Shown here: one piece after another, positions 8,536 through 16,289 of the stretch
Layout: every line of letters begins with the position of its first letter
Numbering within the stretch: position 1 is the first letter of the stretch
Source of the DNA: an uncultured Porphyromonadaceae bacterium
GTDB lineage: Bacteria; Bacteroidota; Bacteroidia; Bacteroidales; Muribaculaceae
DNA length: 64,000 nt
Assembly: GCA_902495075.1 (NCBI GenBank)
Contig: CABUVO010000004.1
Span: 1-64,000, forward strand
Direction: 5' to 3'
Notes under the pieces: model-generated
What the model saw: only the letters and a program-made list of their open reading frames with translations
Database searches by the model: none
Told to the model about the DNA's origin: nothing
Translations under genes and position numbers: made by a program

Positions 8536-9470
8536 ACACAACAATCCTCATGCTGGGCGGTTCACGCCGCGTATCTGTTGCCCAGCTTCTTAAAGAAAGC
8601 GGCAAACGCCTCGGATGCGAGGTGGAAATCATATCCTATGAACTTGATCGGGAAGTACCGATTGCCCTCGAAGGGGAAGTAATAAAAGGGAAAAGCTTCT
8701 CAGACCCCGATGTCATCGATGATATCGCGCGCATAGTGAGGGAGAGAAACGTGAAAATCATTCTCCCTTTCATTAATTCTGCAATCGAAATCGCATCCCT
8801 CTGTAAAGAAAGAATCCCCGGGGTGTTCGTCCCAGTATCGGCTTTCTCCACCACATCACGCATGTTCGACAAGGTTGAGGCGGCTCGCCTTTTCAAAGAA
8901 GCCGGTTTCCCAATCCCGCGCACATATTCGGTGATCGATAATGAAATGCCAGCCATCGTGAAACCACGCAAGGGTGGATCATCACGAGGCATTAAGATCT
9001 TTCATGACGTTGAAGACCTTATGCTTCTCCAGGATCTCGACAAATACATCATTCAGGAATACATTGAGCATAACCGCGAATATTCGGTGGATTGCTATGT
9101 CAGCGCCGAAGGGGAGATTCTTACAACCGTGCCCCGTGAACGCCTTGAAATAATGGGCGGGGAAGTGACACGTACAAGAACCTACCGCAATCCGCAACTC
9201 ATTGAGATGAGCCGCAAAGTGATAGAGCATTTCGGTCTGACCGGACCCGTGACCATACAGTTCCTCCACGACCTTGACAAAGACCGCTTCCTGCTGATGG
9301 AAGTAAATCCTCGTCTTGGAGGAGGCGTGATATGCTCCATCTATGCCGGTGCGCCTATACCCGACTACATTCTTCTGGAGTCGATGGGTAAAAAAGTAAC
9401 TCCGTCAACCGATTGGGAAGACGGAGTCCTTATGGCTCGTTATCAGAAAGAAGCTATCTTCAGACATTGA
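8532..9470 (+). CDS. ATP-grasp domain ligase (CarB-like), 312 aa
   Basis: A Rossmann-like pre-domain ('ILMLGGSRR', residues 4-12) is followed by an ATP-grasp fold with 'AIVKPRKGGSSRGI' (glycine-rich ATP loop, about 141-154), 'YIIQEYIEHNREYSVDCYV' and the metal-binding 'LLMEVNPRLGGG' (about 255-266). ATP-grasp ligases couple a carboxylate to an amine or thiol through an acyl phosphate. The start overlaps the acyltransferase stop by 4 nt, so translation is probably coupled, and it may extend or modify the acylated amino acid made by that enzyme (inference). The end overlaps the convergent ychF stop region by 11 nt. Confidence 0.8.
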   Translation: MNTTILMLGGSRRVSVAQLLKESGKRLGCEVEIISYELDREVPIALEGEVIKGKSFSDPDVIDDIARIVRERNVKIILPFINSAIEIASLCKERIPGVFVPVSAFSTTSRMFDKVEAARLFKEAGFPIPRTYSVIDNEMPAIVKPRKGGSSRGIKIFHDVEDLMLLQDLDKYIIQEYIEHNREYSVDCYVSAEGEILTTVPRERLEIMGGEVTRTRTYRNPQLIEMSRKVIEHFGLTGPVTIQFLHDLDKDRFLLMEVNPRLGGGVICSIYAGAPIPDYILLESMGKKVTPSTDWEDGVLMARYQKEAIFRH

Positions 9471-10563
9471 AGCGGAAATGCATGATGTCACCATCCTGCA
9501 CAACGTATTCCTTACCTTCAACACCCATCTTTCCGGCTTCCTTCACAGCCGCTTCAGATCCTAACGACACATAATCGTCGTATTTGATCACCTCGGCGCG
9601 GATGAAGCCTTTCTCAAAATCTGTATGAATGATTCCGGCTGCCTGCGGAGCCTTTGTGCCTCGCAGGAATGTCCATGCCCTCACCTCATCAGGACCGGCG
9701 GTGAAATATGTCTGCAGGTCAAGAAGAGCATATGCTGCACGTATCAGACGACTCACGCCTGATTCCGACAGACCTATCTCCTCAAGAAATTCCTTGCGCT
9801 CCTCCCATGTGTCGAGTTCGGCAATCTCACTCTCAGTCTTTGCAGCCACAATCATAAGGTCCGCATCCTCGCCGGCGATGGCTTTGCGCACTTCCTCCAC
9901 ATAATGGTTGCCGCTTACGGCTGCGGAGTCATCCACATTGCAGACATAGAGCACGGGCTTGTTGGTAAGCAGGAACAATTCTTTAGCAAATTTCTCCTCC
10001 TCTTTACCCTCTATTTTCACCGATCTTGCAGGTTTCCCCTGCTCAAGTGCCTCCTTATAGGCATTCAGCACTTCAAGCTGCATCTTGGCTGTCTTGTCGC
10101 CACCCGCCTTCGCGGCTTTCTCAGTCTTTGAAAGACGCGACTCTACGGTCTCGAGGTCCTTAAGCTGAAGCTCATAATTGATCACTTCCATGTCGCGCAC
10201 CGGATCAACGGTGGTGTCGACATGCGTGATATTATCGTCATCGAAACAGCGAAGCACATGCAGAATTGCATCCGTCTCGCGGATGTTTGCGAGAAATTTA
10301 TTACCAAGACCCTCTCCTTTAGATGCTCCCTTCACCAGACCGGCGATATCCACTATCTCCACCGTAGCCGGCACCGTAGAGCGGGGATTACACATCTCCA
10401 CGAGCTTCGTAAGACGATCATCAGGCACGGAGATGACACCGACGTTCGGCTCAATAGTGCAAAAAGGGAAATTGGCGCTCTGAGCCTTAGCGTTGCTCAG
10501 ACAGTTGAAAAGCGTGGACTTACCGACATTCGGAAGACCCACTATTCCACATTTTAATGACAT
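9460..10563 (-). CDS. ychF: Redox-regulated ATPase YchF (OLA1 family)
   Basis: The 367-aa protein has the Obg-related G domain with P-loop 'GLPNVGKS' (residues 8-15), 'DIAGLVKGASKGEGLG' (switch II, about 72-87), a central coiled-coil insertion ('LKDLETVESRLSKTEKAAKA') and the C-terminal TGS domain ('YFTAGPDEVRAWTFLRGTKA' and 'VVQDGDIMHFRFNV'). YchF is a universally conserved P-loop NTPase that prefers ATP and associates with ribosomes and stress responses. The length is that of the family (363-367 aa). It is transcribed alone, with a TAnnTTTG element 40 nt upstream. Confidence 0.95.
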   Translation of the reverse strand: MSLKCGIVGLPNVGKSTLFNCLSNAKAQSANFPFCTIEPNVGVISVPDDRLTKLVEMCNPRSTVPATVEIVDIAGLVKGASKGEGLGNKFLANIRETDAILHVLRCFDDDNITHVDTTVDPVRDMEVINYELQLKDLETVESRLSKTEKAAKAGGDKTAKMQLEVLNAYKEALEQGKPARSVKIEGKEEEKFAKELFLLTNKPVLYVCNVDDSAAVSGNHYVEEVRKAIAGEDADLMIVAAKTESEIAELDTWEERKEFLEEIGLSESGVSRLIRAAYALLDLQTYFTAGPDEVRAWTFLRGTKAPQAAGIIHTDFEKGFIRAEVIKYDDYVSLGSEAAVKEAGKMGVEGKEYVVQDGDIMHFRFNV

Positions 10564-10601
10564 ATTTTGTGCTGTTTAATTTTCACTTATCAAAATATGT
10601 G

Positions 10602-10609
10602 CAAAATTA
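10602..10609 (-). promoter_or_regulatory. -7 element upstream of ychF
   Basis: TAATTTTG on the minus strand (CAAAATTA at 10602-10609), 39 nt before the ychF start. No TTTG is found at the ideal -33 spacing, so only half of the consensus is present. Confidence 0.45.
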
Positions 10610-10628
10610 GCGATTTTTTTTCAAACCA

Positions 10629-11105
10629 TCACCACGGAGCCCTGTTCATCCTGTCGTAGACATATGTCTGCACTGCACCGTTGCCCGTGCGCCACTGCAT
10701 CCACATTGTGTCGCCACCATGGGTGAACCAATAATTCATCGTCACAGGCGATGAATACTCATACTGGATATTGATCTGATACCGGGAAGTGCCGGTGTTT
10801 GAATCCTGGCTGTAATAGACCGTGCGCTCCGTATATTCGCGACCTCCCTGCAGATAATAATAGTATCCTCTGCCGTTACCATTGAAATAAAGATAATTCG
10901 CATCCGAATAATCAACAGGATCACTGTTATACTGCACAAGCCCCCAATAACCCTGCAGCCTCGTATCATTGAAAGTGTCCCACCCCGATGGAGGACCACC
11001 CCACCAGTCGCCGTCATCACTCACGCAGGATGTCAACCCCGCGCATAGAAGCCCGCACATCAACACCAGTCCGGGCAACAACCTTTTCAATCCAGATTTA
11101 CGCAT
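10629..11105 (-). CDS. Small Tyr/Trp-rich lipoprotein of unknown function
   Basis: The 158-aa product begins with a lipoprotein signal peptide ending in the lipobox 'GLTSC' (Cys27) and continues with an acidic/Gly-Trp stretch ('DDGDWWGGPPSGWDTFND'). The mature part contains 'LQGYWGLVQYN' and repeated aromatic strands, consistent with a small lipocalin-like or META-like beta barrel seen in many Bacteroidales lipoproteins that begin 'L.G.W....'. I do not recognise a specific family. It is probably attached to the outer membrane. It lies between ychF and cdd on the same strand. Confidence 0.75.
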   Translation of the reverse strand: MRKSGLKRLLPGLVLMCGLLCAGLTSCVSDDGDWWGGPPSGWDTFNDTRLQGYWGLVQYNSDPVDYSDANYLYFNGNGRGYYYYLQGGREYTERTVYYSQDSNTGTSRYQINIQYEYSSPVTMNYWFTHGGDTMWMQWRTGNGAVQTYVYDRMNRAPW

Positions 11106-11164
11106 AGCCGTTATATTTATTTCTTTAGAAATATTAACAAACAGTAACTATCATCTGTTCATTT

Positions 11165-11662
11165 TCAGAATTCAGTGAAGCTCAGGGGGAGAAGGGATTT
11201 CACCGAGGGGAGCACATAGACGCAGTCGAGTCCGTAGAGGATCACTTCGATGTCGCCATAGAGGGCTTCATATTCGAGCAACGCCTGACGGCATGCGCCA
11301 CAAGGGCTGACGGGCAACCGCTGAAAACAATCCCCATCAGGATCACTGTCTTCATGATGGAGGCGAGTCCACGCAGCTATCGCTATCTTCTTCATTGCCA
11401 CGCCGGGATGCTGCGCCGATGCCCAATAGGCTGCCGTGCGCTCCGCGCATGTGCCGGAGGGATATGCGGCATTCTCCTGGTTGCTGCCGGTAACAATCTC
11501 TCCTCCATCCATCCGGATTGCGGCACCAACATGAAATTTGGAATAAGGGGCGTAAGACTTGCGTGTCATAGCTTTCGCCGCGTCCACAAGTTCGCGGTCT
11601 TCAGCCGATAACTCATCGTAATTATATACCTTTATCAAGGTTTTTATCTCTTTCTCTTTCAT
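11165..11662 (-). CDS. cdd: Cytidine deaminase
   Basis: The 165-aa protein shows the complete cytidine/deoxycytidine deaminase signature: the zinc ligand Cys72 and catalytic Glu74 in 'TCAERTA', and the second zinc pair Cys121 and Cys124 in 'SPCGACRQ'. 'YSKFHVGAAI' (about 40-49) and 'NQENAAYPSG' bind the nucleoside. The enzyme converts cytidine or deoxycytidine to uridine or deoxyuridine in pyrimidine salvage. The length is slightly above the homotetrameric type (about 130 aa) because of a short N-terminal extension and an insertion before CGAC, as is common in Bacteroidales. Confidence 0.95.
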   Translation of the reverse strand: MKEKEIKTLIKVYNYDELSAEDRELVDAAKAMTRKSYAPYSKFHVGAAIRMDGGEIVTGSNQENAAYPSGTCAERTAAYWASAQHPGVAMKKIAIAAWTRLHHEDSDPDGDCFQRLPVSPCGACRQALLEYEALYGDIEVILYGLDCVYVLPSVKSLLPLSFTEF

Positions 11663-11682
11663 GGCTGATATTTTCTATATCG

Positions 11683-11710
11683 CAAATATAATAATTTTTG
11701 CGTAATTTTG
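11683..11710. promoter_or_regulatory. Divergent -7 elements between cdd and the glucosaminidase gene
   Basis: On the minus strand TATATTTG (11683-11690) faces cdd. On the plus strand TAATTTTG (11703-11710) faces the glucosaminidase gene. The two are 12 nt apart, so RNA polymerases on the two promoters would compete. Confidence 0.5.
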
Positions 11711-11754
11711 CATGCGGGGCATTCCCTGTATCATAACAACACCCCTCCTATCAC

Positions 11755-12648
11755 ATGAATATCCGCAGATATATTTTAATTATAAACACACTGGCACTGG
11801 TATTTTCCTTGTCGGCGGCAAAAAAGAATCCCTACCAGGAATATATAGAGACCTACAGCGAAATGGCGATCGAACAGCAACGCGCCTATGGCATACCGGC
11901 TTCGATCACCCTTGCCCAGGGTCTTCTCGAAAGTCGCGCAGGGCAATCTTCCCTCGCCACGTTGGGCAACAACCATTTCGGCATCAAATGCCACAGCGAA
12001 TGGAAAGGCGATACTCTTTTGCGAAATGATGATGCCGCCAATGAGTGCTTCCGTTCATACTCTTCAGCTGCCGAGAGTTTCGACGACCACTCCCGGTTTC
12101 TGCTGCGCAAGCGCTATGCCCCACTCTTCCGCAACGAAGTCACCGACTACGCCGCGTGGGCACGTGGCTTAAAATCCTGCGGCTATGCCACCGACCCCAA
12201 CTATGCCACACGACTGATAACCATAATCGAGAGATATGCCCTCTATCTCTTCGACACAGAATCCGGTCGTCGCGCCGAAGAGGATGCCGGCTTCATCCAC
12301 GACATGCTTCGCGCCACGCACCCCGTGCGCCGCAGTCGCGGACTTCATTGCGTCATCGCCTCACCCGGCGACACCTATGCCTCCATCGCCAAAGAATTGG
12401 GAATCAAAACCTCCAAACTGTTGAAATACAACGATGCGGATAAAGACCGCGAGATAAAGCCCTGGGAAGAGGTATATCTCGAAGAGAAAAGAGACACACC
12501 GCCCGACGGAATCAGCAAGGCTACCATCGGCGAAGGGGAATCTTTCCACTCCATAGCCCAACGCTTCGGAATAAAACTTGCCACCCTGCGCAAGCTGAAT
12601 CCCAAAACCGCCGACCGTCCCGGCTCAACCCTCCGCCTCCGCCAATAA
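11755..12648 (+). CDS. Exported glucosaminidase with two LysM domains
   Basis: An N-terminal hydrophobic segment (5-21) directs export. Residues about 27-165 form a GH73-type glucosaminidase domain: 'YGIPASITLAQGLLESRAGQ' carries the expected catalytic Glu59, followed by 'LGNNHFGIKCH' and 'YSSAAESFDDHSRFL'. Two LysM peptidoglycan-binding modules follow ('ASPGDTYASIAKELGIKTSK' and 'IGEGESFHSIAQRFGIKLAT'). It should cleave the glycan backbone of peptidoglycan in the periplasm during cell-wall remodelling or septum splitting. The domain order (GH73-LysM-LysM, 297 aa) is standard for Bacteroidales. Confidence 0.9.
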   Translation: MNIRRYILIINTLALVFSLSAAKKNPYQEYIETYSEMAIEQQRAYGIPASITLAQGLLESRAGQSSLATLGNNHFGIKCHSEWKGDTLLRNDDAANECFRSYSSAAESFDDHSRFLLRKRYAPLFRNEVTDYAAWARGLKSCGYATDPNYATRLITIIERYALYLFDTESGRRAEEDAGFIHDMLRATHPVRRSRGLHCVIASPGDTYASIAKELGIKTSKLLKYNDADKDREIKPWEEVYLEEKRDTPPDGISKATIGEGESFHSIAQRFGIKLATLRKLNPKTADRPGSTLRLRQ

Positions 12649-12679
12649 AAGATTTTCAGATTTCAAAAACACACAAAAT

Positions 12680-12710
12680 TTTGTCATCTTCAAAAAAATA
12701 ACTAACTTTG
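12680..12710 (+). promoter_or_regulatory. Promoter of the tRNA-Arg/yceD/rpmF transcription unit
   Basis: TTTG at 12680-12683, a 19-nt spacer and TAACTTTG at 12703-12710 form a full consensus. The next gene is the tRNA at 12787, and no further promoter is visible between the tRNA and yceD. Confidence 0.7.
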
Positions 12711-12786
12711 CAGACGCATTTTATGTGAAGTAGGCTCTTCAATGCTCCGACGGGGCAATGGCAGAGCGCATTCTTGCATAAGGTAT

Positions 12787-12858
12787 GCCTCTGTAGTTCA
12801 ACGGATAGAATAGAAGTTTCCTAAACTTTAGATAGGGGTTCGATTCCCCTCGGAGGTA
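12787..12858 (+). tRNA. tRNA-Arg(CCU)
   Basis: The 72-nt cloverleaf has a 7-bp acceptor (GCCTCTG with CGGAGGT, two G-U pairs), the D arm GTTCAACGGATAGAA, a 5-bp anticodon stem (GAAGT/ACTTT) with loop TTCCTAA giving anticodon CCT, and a T arm with GGTTCGATTCC. CCA is not encoded. It reads AGG codons. Only 2 nt separate its 3' end from the yceD ATG, and its acceptor strand contributes GGAGGT just upstream of that ATG. Confidence 0.9.
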
Positions 12859-12860
12859 CT

Positions 12861-13382
12861 ATGGGAAAGTTTACGGCTTTTAAAGTTCAACTCGCATCGC
12901 TGCCCGATGGGCGCCATGAGCAGGATTTCGAGATAAACACGGAGTTTTTCAAGAACATGGAGAACACCGATGTCATCTCTGCCGATGTCAAGGTTCATCT
13001 TGACCTGGTGAAGAAAAACGACACATATGATTGCACATTCCATTGCAAGGGAATGCTGCAGATTCCATGCGACAGATGTCTCGACCCGCTTGATCACGAG
13101 GTTGACACCGAATATCATGTGGTGGTCAAATATGGCGAGAGTTACGACGACGGAGCCGACAACCTCCTCATCATACCTTACAGCAACAGCTACCTCAACG
13201 TGGCTTACATCCTCTACGACACGATACTGCTCACCATTCCGCTGCGTCATGTCCATCCGATGGGGAAATGCAACCGCGCAATGGCAGCCGTGCTGTCAAA
13301 ACATAAAGGCGGAAACGACGAAGAGACCGAAGAGGCTCTCGACGAAGTAGACGCCGAGATAGCGAGCGAAAGCGACGAATAA
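12861..13382 (+). CDS. DUF177/YceD family protein
   Basis: The 173-aa protein begins 'MGKFTAFKVQL' and contains the family core with 'GMLQIPCDRCLDPLDHEVD' (the conserved C-x-R-C region, about 63-82) and a C-terminal 'HVHPMGKCN' (about 130-138). YceD/DUF177 proteins are encoded immediately before rpmF in most bacteria, as here, and are linked to 23S rRNA or 50S biogenesis. The acidic tail (last 25 residues) has low complexity. The start is fixed by homology to Bacteroides proteins that begin MGKF, even though it lies 2 nt from a tRNA gene. Confidence 0.85.
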   Translation: MGKFTAFKVQLASLPDGRHEQDFEINTEFFKNMENTDVISADVKVHLDLVKKNDTYDCTFHCKGMLQIPCDRCLDPLDHEVDTEYHVVVKYGESYDDGADNLLIIPYSNSYLNVAYILYDTILLTIPLRHVHPMGKCNRAMAAVLSKHKGGNDEETEEALDEVDAEIASESDE

Positions 13383-13460
13383 CCGCAAGACCTCAATGGA
13401 TTTGATTAATTTTCAATAAATTTCAATAACATAGAATAATAATATTAAAACAATAAAGAA

Positions 13461-13643
13461 ATGGCACATCCTAAACGCAGACAATCGCACACCCGTACGG
13501 CTAAACGTCGCACACATGACAAAGCTCTCATCCCTACACTCGCAATCTGCCCTAACTGCGGCGCTTGGCACATCTACCACACCGTATGCGGCGAATGCGG
13601 CTACTATCGAGGCAAACTCGTGATCGAGAAAGCTGAAGCCTAA
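13461..13643 (+). CDS. rpmF: Large ribosomal subunit protein bL32
   Basis: The 60-aa basic protein begins with the bL32 signature 'MAHPKRRQSHTRTAKRRTHD' and has the zinc-ribbon form with four cysteines ('CPNCGAWHIYHTVCGECGYY', residues 31-50). It is a structural component of the 50S subunit near the peptidyl-transferase exit. Its place between yceD and fabH is the conserved yceD-rpmF-(plsX)-fabH arrangement, here without plsX. Confidence 0.97.
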   Translation: MAHPKRRQSHTRTAKRRTHDKALIPTLAICPNCGAWHIYHTVCGECGYYRGKLVIEKAEA

Positions 13644-13719
13644 GACGGTTTAATATTAAAAAAACAACTTTATGAAGTGAAAAAATCTTTTTTCACTTCT
13701 AAACTTATATTATTCGATT

Positions 13720-14712
13720 ATGGCTAACGCCAAAATTAGCGGAATTGCTTCCTACGTGCCCGACGACATCCTCGACAACGACATGCTCTCGAAGATGGTC
13801 GATACAAACGATGAGTGGATAACCACACGCGTCGGCATCAAGGAGCGTCGCATTCTCAAAGACCCTGACAAGGGTTCAAGCTTCCTCGGTGTGAAAGCCG
13901 CCGGCAAACTGCTTGAAGAGACAGGCACGGCTAAAGAGGAGGTGGATCTTCTGATCTGCGCCACCTCAAACCCGGATTATCGTTTCCCCTCGACAGCATC
14001 GGTGATAGCGCACCAACTTGGTCTTTCAAATGCCTATGCCTACGACATTCAGGCGGCTTGCGCCGGTTTCATCGTGACAATGCAGGCAGCAAGAGCTTAT
14101 ATCGAAGCCGGACTCTATAAGAAAATCATAGTGGTTTGCGCTGAGAAAATGAGCAGCATGACCGACTATCAGGATCGCGCTACATGTCCCCTCTTTGGAG
14201 ACGCTGCTGCTGCCGTTCTTGTGGAACCGACCGACGAGCCCGTAGGGGTTGTAGACGGAGAGTTTCATGTGGATGGTTCCGGATTGCAAAATCTCCTGAT
14301 GAAGGCGGGAGGCTCTGTGCGCCCCGCTTCTCTCGAAACAGTAGAAGCCCGCGAACACTATATCTATCAGGAGGGTCGCGTGGTATATAAAAACGCTGTG
14401 CGCGACATGCTGAATTCCTCCCTCTCCGTGATGAAACGCAATAACCTTTCTGTTGATGATGTTGACTGGTTCGTGCCTCATCAGGCAAACCTCCGGATCA
14501 TCGAGGCTGTGGGTGCTCGCATCAAGATTACGGAAGAGAGGATACTCGTAAACATCCAGCACTACGGAAACACTTCCGCCGCTTCCATCCCATTGTGTCT
14601 TGATGAATACAAGAACAAACTCCACAAAGGCGACCGCATCGTCATGACCGCCTTCGGAGCCGGATTCACATGGGGCGCGATGTATCTTATCTGGGCTATC
14701 GATCCGAAATAA
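13720..14712 (+). CDS. fabH: Beta-ketoacyl-ACP synthase III
   Basis: The 330-aa thiolase-fold enzyme shows the complete KASIII triad: Cys114 in 'QAACAGF', His254 in 'VPHQANLRI' and Asn284 in 'HYGNTSAASI'. The C-terminal 'GAGFTWGAMYL' is also typical. It condenses acetyl-CoA (or a branched primer) with malonyl-ACP to start fatty acid synthesis in the cytoplasm. It follows rpmF by 76 nt. A hairpin downstream (14767-14792) probably ends the transcript. fabF and acpP of the same pathway lie 40 kb away in this window. Confidence 0.95.
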   Translation: MANAKISGIASYVPDDILDNDMLSKMVDTNDEWITTRVGIKERRILKDPDKGSSFLGVKAAGKLLEETGTAKEEVDLLICATSNPDYRFPSTASVIAHQLGLSNAYAYDIQAACAGFIVTMQAARAYIEAGLYKKIIVVCAEKMSSMTDYQDRATCPLFGDAAAAVLVEPTDEPVGVVDGEFHVDGSGLQNLLMKAGGSVRPASLETVEAREHYIYQEGRVVYKNAVRDMLNSSLSVMKRNNLSVDDVDWFVPHQANLRIIEAVGARIKITEERILVNIQHYGNTSAASIPLCLDEYKNKLHKGDRIVMTAFGAGFTWGAMYLIWAIDPK

Positions 14713-14766
14713 TACCCGGGTAGGAAATATAATGAACAATGACCCGCTTCGGAGGGTTTTAAATAT

Positions 14767-14792
14767 AGCCATCCCGCTTGTGCGGGTTGGCT
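14767..14792 (+). terminator. Hairpin after fabH
   Basis: AGCCA-T-CCCGC, a TTGT loop, GCGGG-T-TGGCT: two 5-bp stems separated by one T-T mismatch, followed by TATTGTTC. It is 55 nt after the fabH stop and before era. The short T run makes it a weaker terminator than others here. Confidence 0.5.
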
Positions 14793-14831
14793 TATTGTTC
14801 AAATAGCGGTATCAACTTTTATGGGATTCTG

Positions 14832-15800
14832 ATGCCGCACAAACCGATAGAAATTATGGAAGGACTCAAGAACAGAATAGAGGTTGACAACCTGCTGCCA
14901 GAAGAAAAAGTGACAGAAGGCCATCGCGCCGGATTTGTGAATATCGTCGGTAACCCGAACGTGGGAAAATCGACATTGATGAACGATCTCGTCGGTGAAC
15001 GCATCTCTATCATAACCTCCAAGGCTCAGACCACGCGCCACCGCATCATGGGGATTGTGAATACCCCTGAATATCAGATTGTATATTCAGACACACCTGG
15101 CGTGCTAAAACCCAAATACAAACTGCAGGAATCAATGCTCGGATTCTCAGAGGGAGCTCTCACAGATGCCGACATTCTGCTCTACGTAACAGATGTGGTG
15201 GAGGATCCTGAAAAGAATGCTGACTTCCTCGACCGTGTGGCAAAAGAGAAAATCCCGGTATTGCTTGTGATCAATAAGATTGACCTTGTAAAAGGGAACG
15301 AACAACTTGAGGAGATCGTAGAGAACTGGAAAAAACGTCTTCCTAATGCAGAGGTATTCCCGACAAGCGCCACAGAGAATTTCAATGTCGACAACCTGAA
15401 AGCCCGTATTGTAGAGCTTCTTCCGAAATCGGCACCATTCTTTGGCAAAGACGCATTGACCGACAAACCCGCACGATTCTTTGTGACCGAAATAATTCGC
15501 GAAAAACTCCTGCTCAATTATGACAAGGAGATACCCTACAGCACAGAAGTTATCGTAGAGAAATTCGATGAGAAGGAGGGCGCGATCCATATAATGGCAG
15601 TCATCTACGTGGAGCGAGATTCCCAAAAAGGAATCATAATCGGCAAGGGTGGAGAAAAGATCAAGAAGATCGGCATCTCCGCGCGTCAGGACATAGAGAA
15701 ATTCTTCGGCAAGAAAGTTTTCCTTGAGCTCTTCGTCAAAGTGGAGAAAGACTGGCGCAACCGCGAGAACAAGCTCCGCCAGTTCGGGTATATGGAATAA
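14832..15800 (+). CDS. era: GTPase Era
   Basis: Era has a Ras-like GTPase domain with G1 'GNPNVGKST', G3 'DTPGV' and G4 'NKIDL', and a C-terminal KH domain ('RDSQKGIIIGKGGEKIKKIG'). It binds the 3' end of 16S rRNA in 30S maturation. Start choice: a GTG at 14778 lies inside the fabH terminator hairpin and is rejected. ATG 14832 (322 aa) and ATG 14856 (314 aa) are both possible; either leaves about 25-35 residues before the usual family start near 'HRAGFVNIVGNPN'. A heptamer-flanked cassette separates era from der. Confidence 0.93.
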   Translation: MPHKPIEIMEGLKNRIEVDNLLPEEKVTEGHRAGFVNIVGNPNVGKSTLMNDLVGERISIITSKAQTTRHRIMGIVNTPEYQIVYSDTPGVLKPKYKLQESMLGFSEGALTDADILLYVTDVVEDPEKNADFLDRVAKEKIPVLLVINKIDLVKGNEQLEEIVENWKKRLPNAEVFPTSATENFNVDNLKARIVELLPKSAPFFGKDALTDKPARFFVTEIIREKLLLNYDKEIPYSTEVIVEKFDEKEGAIHIMAVIYVERDSQKGIIIGKGGEKIKKIGISARQDIEKFFGKKVFLELFVKVEKDWRNRENKLRQFGYME

Positions 15801-15802
15801 GG

Positions 15803-16283
15803 TTTTAGGCTTTAGGCTTTAGGCTTTAGGTTCCCAGCCCGATTAACATTTCATTTGAATCATATTATGCAATCAAGTAGTTTTAGAGATCTTAAGGTAT
15901 GGAATAAAAGCATGGAACTTGTTATTCTTGTTTATTCCATTGTCAGATCACTTCCAAATGAAGAAAAATTTGCATTAGCTGATCAGATGAGAAGATGCGC
16001 AGTGTCTATACCCTCAAATATAGCTGAAGGTCATGGACGCAATTCAGATAGAGAATTTATTAAATTTTTACATATTTCAAGAGGATCGCTTCTTGAATTA
16101 GAAACACAAATAGAAATTTGCTTTAGACTTAATTATATTACTTATGAAAAAGAATTAGAGATCTTGGATTATATTTATCAAATAAACAAGATGATTAATT
16201 CCCTGATTGCATACAGATGCAAGCAGAGTCATAACGATAAGGCAGAAGATATTTCTAAAGCCTAAAGCCTAAAGCCTAAAGCC
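15803..16283. mobile_element. Heptamer-flanked four-helix-bundle cassette
   Basis: Left arm 15804-15830 is TTTAGGC repeated (three full units plus TTTAGG). Right arm 16255-16283 is the reverse complement, GCCTAAA repeated. The arms are about 27 bp and exactly complementary in phase. They enclose one AT-rich gene (15867-16265) whose stop codon lies inside the right arm. The cassette sits between the housekeeping genes era and der. The same kind of array occurs without a gene at 47659-47749 and 55346-55487. Mobility is inferred; no target duplication is seen. Confidence 0.6.
15867..16265 (+). CDS. Four-helix-bundle protein (S23/IVP family)
   Basis: The 132-aa protein matches the 23S rRNA intervening-sequence-protein family (PF05635, also related to DGR Avd): 'FRDLKVWNKSMELVILVY' (helix 1), 'LPNEEKFALADQMRRCAVSI' (helix 2), 'PSNIAEGHGRNSDREFIKFL' (the most conserved stretch), 'ISRGSLLELETQIEICFRL' and a last helix with 'INKMINSLIAYR'. 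The family is small, basic and nucleic-acid associated, but its biochemical job is unsettled. The ATG at 15867 was chosen over a TTG at 15855. The gene is clearly more AT-rich than era and der on either side, and its last codons and stop are supplied by the heptamer array, which suggests arrival as a unit. Confidence 0.85.
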   Translation: MQSSSFRDLKVWNKSMELVILVYSIVRSLPNEEKFALADQMRRCAVSIPSNIAEGHGRNSDREFIKFLHISRGSLLELETQIEICFRLNYITYEKELEILDYIYQINKMINSLIAYRCKQSHNDKAEDISKA

Positions 16284-16289
16284 TTTAAT

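Noticed and set aside
14026..14802. Minus-strand frame of 258 codons opposite fabH
   Set aside because: fabH has a complete catalytic triad on the plus strand; this frame has no family features.
15803..16283. Heptamer arrays as a CRISPR array
   Set aside because: The units are 7 nt with no unique spacers and are arranged as inverted arms. No cas genes are in the window.
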